Positions 6,278-10,307 of a stretch of 10,307 nucleotides of DNA are shown in pieces (position 1 is the first letter of the stretch; each line of letters starts with the position of its first letter). The stretch lies in assembly GCA_033720695.1 (NCBI GenBank), contig JAWWCA010000130.1:1-10307 (forward strand). The letters run 5' to 3'. This DNA comes from DATGQT01 sp033720695. Lineage in GTDB: Bacteria; Bacteroidota; Rhodothermia; Rhodothermales; Rubricoccaceae. The notes beneath the pieces were generated by a model. The model made no database searches and had not been told where the DNA came from. It saw only the letters and a program-made list of their open reading frames with translations. A program made the position numbers and the translations under genes.

Positions 6278-9200
6278 ATGATCCGAACCCTACCGCTCGC
6301 GGTCGTCGCCCTGATGATCGTCGCCCTCGCCGCTCCTGCCGGGGCCCAAGGCGTCACGACGGCCGCCATCGGCGGTACCGTCCTCGACTCTGAGACCGGC
6401 GAGGGCCTCCCCGGCGCCACCGTCGTCGCCGTCCACGAGCCCAGCGGCACGCGCTACGGCGCCGCCACGCGCGCCGACGGCCGCTTCGACCTCCGCAACC
6501 TCCGCGTGGGCGGCCCCTACACCGTCACCGCCTCCTACGTCGGCTACCAGAGCGTCGCCGAGACCGACGTGGTCCTCGCGCTCGGGCAGACCCAGACGGT
6601 CGACTTCACGCTGGGCGAGGACGTCGCCGAGCGCGGCGAGGTCGAGGTCGTGGCCGGGGGCGCCGGCGCCGTGATCTCGACGAGCCGTACGGGCGCGGCC
6701 ACGAACGTGACCGAGGCGACCATCGAGGCGCTCCCGACGATCTCCCGCTCCCTCGCCGACTTCGCCCGCCTCTCCCCGCTCTCGGGCGGGCAGGGCACCT
6801 ACTCCGTGGCCGGCCGCAACAACCGCTACAACAACATCCAGATCGACGGCGCCACGCTCAACGACGTCTTCGGGCTCGCGGGCTCCGGCACGCCGGGCGG
6901 CCAGGCCGGCACCCAGCCGATCTCGCTCGACGCCATCGCCGAGTTCAACGTCGAGGTGGCCCCCTACGACGTCCGCTACAACGGGTTCACCGGCGGCACC
7001 ATCAACGCCGTCACGAAGAGCGGCACGAACCAGTTCGAGGGCACGCTCCGCGTCCTCGGCCGCAACGAGGAGTTCGTCGGCGACTTCGAGGGCGAGCCCT
7101 TCGGCGACTTCGCCGAGACCCTCTACATCGGCACCCTCGGCGGGCCCATCCTCCGGGACAAGCTCTTCTTCTTCCTCTCGGGCGAGCTCTCGCGCCAGAC
7201 GTTCCCCGACGACACCGGCGTCCTCGGCTCGAACGCCCCCACCATCTTCCCCGTCGCGGGCGAGACGCTCCAGGAGCTCGGCGAGGTCGCGCTCGAGACC
7301 TACGGCTACGACCCCGGCGGCTTCGACCTCATCACCGACGACCGCGACTCGAACAAGCTCCTCGCCAAGCTCGACTACAACATCGACGGCAACAACCGGC
7401 TCTCGCTCCGCCACAACTTCGTCGACGCCAACGACGACCAGGGCGTCGGCCGGGGGACCTCCTCGTTCGACCTCGGCGCGCGGCGCTACGTCTTCAACTC
7501 GCAGCAGAACTCGACCACGCTCCAGCTCAGCTCCACGCTGGGCCCGCGCCTCGTCAACGAGGCCCGGCTCGTCTACACCGCCGTCCGCGACAGCCGCGAC
7601 GTCGAGGGGACGCCGTTCTCGGAGACCGAGATCAACCTCACCGACGACGCCCGCGTCTTCCTCGGCATCGACCGGTTCAGCCAGGCCAACGGCCTCGACC
7701 AGGACCTCTTCGAGTTCACCAACAACGCCACGCTCTTCGCCGGGGACCACACCCTCCTCTTCGGCACGAGCAACCAGATCTTCCGGTTCGACAACCTCTT
7801 CATCCAGGACTACTACGGCTCGTACCGGTTCGGCCCCGTCGCGGCCGACCTCGACGGCGACGGCATGCCGGAGTCGCTCTCGGCCGTCGACGCCTTCCGG
7901 CTCGGGCTCCCGAACCGCTACCGGTTCTCCTACGCCTCGGAGTACGTCTTCGACGAGCAGGGCCGCCTCCGCTTCGACGAGGACGGCAACCCCCTCCGCA
8001 CCGCGACCCCGGGCGCCCTCCCGCGCGCGCAGTTCACCGGCTTCCAGCTCGGCGTCTACGTCCAGGACGAGTGGGACGTGACCGACGACCTCCGGATCAC
8101 CGCCGGCGTCCGCGTCGACGTCCCGATCTTCCCCGACGAGCCCGTCGAGAACCCGCTCGTCTCGGGCGGGACGGGCGTCAACCCCGACGGCTCGACGTTC
8201 GCGATCGAGCCCGCCTTCGGGCCCGAGTTCTCGACCTCGAACACGGCCAGCGGCAACCTCCTCTGGAGCCCCCGCCTCGGGTTCAACTACCAGACGCCCG
8301 GCCTCCGCGGCGAGACGCTCCAGCTCCGCGGCGGCACCGGCATCTTCTCCGGCCGCACGCCCTACGTCTGGATCTCGAACCAGTACTCCAACACCGGCGC
8401 CGACCTCGCCCGCCTCGACGTCTCCCTCACCCCGGACGACTTCGACCTCGACGGCGACGGCGTCCTGGAGCCGGACGAGCTCGGGTTCTTCCCCGGCACC
8501 GGCAACCCCGAGGACCAGCCGATCCCCGGCGACAACGCGGCGCTCCAGCCGGTCCAGACGACCGAGATCAACCTCATCGCCGAGGACTTCAAGCTCCCGC
8601 AGGTCTGGCGCACGAACCTCGCCCTCGACCAGGAGCTCCCGCTCGGCTTCACGGCCACGCTCGAGGGGCTCTACACGAAGTCGCTCAACGAGGTCACCTT
8701 CCGCAACCTCAACATCGCGCAGTCGGGCACGAGCCTCTACGGCCGCCCGCTCTACCGCGACCGCGTGAACCCCAACTTCACCAACGCGCTCCTCCTCGAC
8801 AACAGCAGCGAGGGGTACGAGTACAGCCTCGTGGCCCAGCTCCAGCGCCAGGTGCGGACGGGCCTCGGCGGCTCGCTCTCGTACACCTACAACCGCGCCG
8901 AGAACGTCAACAACGCCACGTCCAGCCGCGCCATCTCGAACTGGCAGTTCAACGAGAACGTGGACATCAACGACCCCGGCCTCGGCACGGCCGACTTCGA
9001 GGTGCGCCACCGCGTCCTCGCGTACGCCTCGTACCGCCACGAGTACCTCGGCCGGTTCTCGTCCGAGCTCGGGTTCGTCCTCGACACCCAGGCCGGCGAG
9101 CCGTTCTCGTGGATCTACGCGGGCGACGCCAACTTCGACGGGCAGTCGTTCAACGACCTCCTCTACGTCCCCGCCGCCGAGGACGAGGTGTTCCTCACGA

Positions 9201-9652
9201 GCGAGAACTGGAACCTCCTCGACACCTTCATCGAGGGGACGCCCGGCCTCGCCGAGGCCCGCGGCGACTTCGCCGTCCGCAACGCCTCGCGCGCGCCGTG
9301 GCAGACCCGCCTCGACCTCGAGTTCAACCAGGGCATCACGACGCTCCGCGGCCAGCGGCTCGACCTCGAGCTCACGCTCGTCAACGTGCTCAACTTCCTC
9401 AACGACGACTGGGGCCGGATCCGGTTCACGAGCTTCAACAACATCACCGGGCTCTCCTTCCAGCGCTACATCGAGGCGGGCGACGTCGGCAACGTCGTCG
9501 CGGGCCGCGTCGTGACGGCCGACGACCTCGGCAAGCCCGTCGTCTCGTTCAACGAGAGCACGCTCTCGCGCGCCTTCACCGGCGACCAGTTCGGCACGGC
9601 CAGCCTGTCGAGCCGGTGGCAGCTCCGCTTCGGCGTCAAGTACTCGTTCTAA
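6278..9652 (+). CDS. Oar-like TonB-dependent outer membrane receptor (paralogue B) with EF-hand-like loops
   Basis: TonB-dependent transporter of 1124 residues. ATG at 6278 opens a signal peptide (MIRTLPL, cleavage near AGA-Q24). An in-frame GTG at 6194 would add 28 proline-rich residues before the signal peptide and is rejected. Domains: carboxypeptidase-regulatory-like (about 25-112), TonB-box-like EVEVVAGG (121-128), plug with NNRYNNIQIDG and GGTINAVTKSGTNQFEG (239-255), then beta-barrel ending RFGVKYSF. Residues 41-90 match paralogue A at 31 of 50 positions by hand count, without gaps. It differs by having no cysteine and by acidic calcium-type loops: DLDGDGVLEPDE (723-734, a complete EF-hand pattern), DLDGDG (524-529) and DANFDG (950-955). 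These probably lie in surface loops. The substrate is unknown. A lipoprotein gene follows after 58 nt with no strong terminator, so the two are probably an operon. Confidence 0.96.
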   Translation: MIRTLPLAVVALMIVALAAPAGAQGVTTAAIGGTVLDSETGEGLPGATVVAVHEPSGTRYGAATRADGRFDLRNLRVGGPYTVTASYVGYQSVAETDVVLALGQTQTVDFTLGEDVAERGEVEVVAGGAGAVISTSRTGAATNVTEATIEALPTISRSLADFARLSPLSGGQGTYSVAGRNNRYNNIQIDGATLNDVFGLAGSGTPGGQAGTQPISLDAIAEFNVEVAPYDVRYNGFTGGTINAVTKSGTNQFEGTLRVLGRNEEFVGDFEGEPFGDFAETLYIGTLGGPILRDKLFFFLSGELSRQTFPDDTGVLGSNAPTIFPVAGETLQELGEVALETYGYDPGGFDLITDDRDSNKLLAKLDYNIDGNNRLSLRHNFVDANDDQGVGRGTSSFDLGARRYVFNSQQNSTTLQLSSTLGPRLVNEARLVYTAVRDSRDVEGTPFSETEINLTDDARVFLGIDRFSQANGLDQDLFEFTNNATLFAGDHTLLFGTSNQIFRFDNLFIQDYYGSYRFGPVAADLDGDGMPESLSAVDAFRLGLPNRYRFSYASEYVFDEQGRLRFDEDGNPLRTATPGALPRAQFTGFQLGVYVQDEWDVTDDLRITAGVRVDVPIFPDEPVENPLVSGGTGVNPDGSTFAIEPAFGPEFSTSNTASGNLLWSPRLGFNYQTPGLRGETLQLRGGTGIFSGRTPYVWISNQYSNTGADLARLDVSLTPDDFDLDGDGVLEPDELGFFPGTGNPEDQPIPGDNAALQPVQTTEINLIAEDFKLPQVWRTNLALDQELPLGFTATLEGLYTKSLNEVTFRNLNIAQSGTSLYGRPLYRDRVNPNFTNALLLDNSSEGYEYSLVAQLQRQVRTGLGGSLSYTYNRAENVNNATSSRAISNWQFNENVDINDPGLGTADFEVRHRVLAYASYRHEYLGRFSSELGFVLDTQAGEPFSWIYAGDANFDGQSFNDLLYVPAAEDEVFLTSENWNLLDTFIEGTPGLAEARGDFAVRNASRAPWQTRLDLEFNQGITTLRGQRLDLELTLVNVLNFLNDDWGRIRFTSFNNITGLSFQRYIEAGDVGNVVAGRVVTADDLGKPVVSFNESTLSRAFTGDQFGTASLSSRWQLRFGVKYSF

Positions 9653-9689
9653 ACCCGACCCCGACCGCGCGGCCGGCCCAGCGTCGGCC

Positions 9690-9710
9690 ACGCGTCTGAC
9701 CCCCAGCCTC
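9690..9710 (+). promoter_or_regulatory. C-rich leader with ACGCGTCT octamer before lipoprotein start
   Basis: ACGCGTCT (9690-9697) followed by GACCCCC and CCTC lies directly before ATG 9711. It is nearly the same as the leader of the upstream receptor gene, with 13 instead of 15 nt between octamer and start codon. It supports ATG 9711 as the real start in the absence of a Shine-Dalgarno. Confidence 0.35.
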
Positions 9711-10307
9711 ATGCGCTTCCGCATCCCCCCCGCCCTCCTCGGCCTCGTGGCCCTGGGCCTCGCCCTCACCGGCTGCGACTCCACCTCCTTCGAGGAGGAC
9801 GACGAGGTCACCGGGCCGACGGTCTCATTCGCTACGACGGGTGCGAGCGTCGCCGAGGGCACGACGGTCACGATCCCCGTCACGCTCTCCGGCGGCACCG
9901 GCCAGCCCGTCTCCGTCGAGGTCCTCTTCGCCGCCGGCGCCTCCTCCGCCACGCTCGGCGAGGACCTCACCGGCTTCGGCACCGCCCAGGACGGCTTCCA
10001 GATCGCCACGGTCACCTTCGCCGGGACCGACGGCGAGACGCAGGAGGTGACGTTTACCGTCGAGGACGACGGCGCCATCGAGAGCGCCGAGCAGGCCGTC
10101 TTCGCGCTCCAGCGCGCCGACGGCGCGACGGTCGTATCCCCCAGCACCTACACCGTCGTCATCGGCACGCTCCCGCTCTCGGACGTCCGCGCGCGCCCGA
10201 ACCTCGACGTGGTCACGGCCGAGGGCGTCGTCACGCGCTCGTTCGGCCGCCTCACCTACATCCAGGACGAGACGGCCGGCCTCGCCATCTTCGCCTTCGA
10301 CGACACC
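9711..10307 (+). CDS. Lipoprotein with Calx-beta domain and OB-fold-like start (3'-truncated by window edge)
   Basis: The frame runs from ATG 9711 to the window end (199 residues) with no stop, so the C-terminal part is missing. Residues 1-22 are a lipoprotein signal with lipobox LTGC (C22), followed by an acidic tether (EEDDE), which suggests an outer-membrane or surface lipoprotein. Residues about 37-151 look like a Calx-beta domain: TVSFATTGASVAEG, TVTIPVTLSG, the acidic VEDDGAIESAEQAVFAL and closing YTVVIG. From about 157 a new domain begins (DVVTAEGVV, GRLTYIQDETAGLAIF). This resembles the OB-fold seen before nuclease or phosphatase domains (YhcR-like/DUF5689-like), recognised by eye only. 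It sits where a SusD partner would follow a SusC, but has no SusD features. The 58-nt gap holds only a weak 5-bp inverted repeat (9671-9689). The catalytic function, if any, lies beyond the window. Confidence 0.87.
   Translation, partial: MRFRIPPALLGLVALGLALTGCDSTSFEEDDEVTGPTVSFATTGASVAEGTTVTIPVTLSGGTGQPVSVEVLFAAGASSATLGEDLTGFGTAQDGFQIATVTFAGTDGETQEVTFTVEDDGAIESAEQAVFALQRADGATVVSPSTYTVVIGTLPLSDVRARPNLDVVTAEGVVTRSFGRLTYIQDETAGLAIFAFDDT

Noticed and set aside
9671..9689. Possible terminator between the second receptor and the lipoprotein
   Set aside because: The stem is only 5 bp with a 9-nt loop and no T tract, too weak to separate the genes into two units.
6290..10147. 1285-codon open frame on the minus strand
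   Set aside because: It is antisense to the second receptor and the lipoprotein, reads as repetitive V/E/R/A/D-rich sequence, and has no recognisable domain. Long antisense frames are expected in such GC-rich genes.
9711..10307. SusD-type glycan-binding partner
   Set aside because: The lipoprotein shows beta-rich Calx-beta and OB-like sequence, not the helical TPR-type fold of SusD.
1..10307. CRISPR, prophage, insertion sequence, toxin-antitoxin or tRNA genes
   Set aside because: No spaced direct repeats, transposase or phage proteins, terminal inverted repeats or cloverleaf-like segments were seen on either strand.

Overview
The window is very GC-rich, with C or G at most third codon positions. 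It encodes a secreted protease with a type IX secretion (T9SS) sorting tail, two large TonB-dependent receptors (TBDRs) with an N-terminal carboxypeptidase-regulatory-like domain, and a lipoprotein. None of the four visible start codons has a Shine-Dalgarno sequence; all are preceded by C-rich leaders. Together this points to a high-GC member of the Bacteroidota/Rhodothermota group (Rhodothermia, for example a Salinibacter- or Rubricoccus-like organism). The placement is an inference from gene content and composition.

Layout: (1) 2-1087 (+), the 3' part of a zinc membrane dipeptidase (peptidase M19), cut by the left edge. (2) 1088-1143, a convergent gap with two GC-rich stem-loops. (3) 1144-2319 (-), a secreted M43 (pappalysin/cytophagalysin-type) metalloprotease with a T9SS type A tail. 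(4) 2320-2582, the protease promoter region and the terminator of the next gene. (5) 2583-6002 (-), an Oar-like TonB-dependent receptor. (6) 6003-6277, a divergent promoter region with a 10-bp inverted repeat. (7) 6278-9652 (+), a second, paralogous Oar-like receptor with EF-hand-like loops. (8) 9711 to the right edge (+), a lipoprotein with a Calx-beta domain and the start of an OB-fold-like domain, cut by the window end. There is no gene-free stretch longer than 300 bases, and I see no tRNA, rRNA, insertion sequence, prophage or CRISPR array.

Working model (inference): the M43 enzyme is exported across the outer membrane by T9SS and cuts extracellular proteins. One or both Oar-like receptors take up or move an unidentified large substrate, perhaps peptides, with TonB energy. 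The M19 enzyme splits dipeptides. The second receptor and the downstream lipoprotein are probably co-transcribed, like a SusC/SusD pair, but the lipoprotein is not SusD-like and looks like the front of a surface nuclease- or phosphatase-type protein. The receptors form a head-to-head paralogous pair that shares one control region. The most notable non-coding signals are that inverted repeat and an identical octamer, ACGCGTCT, found 13-15 nt before both plus-strand starts. I found no clear evidence of an entirely new system.
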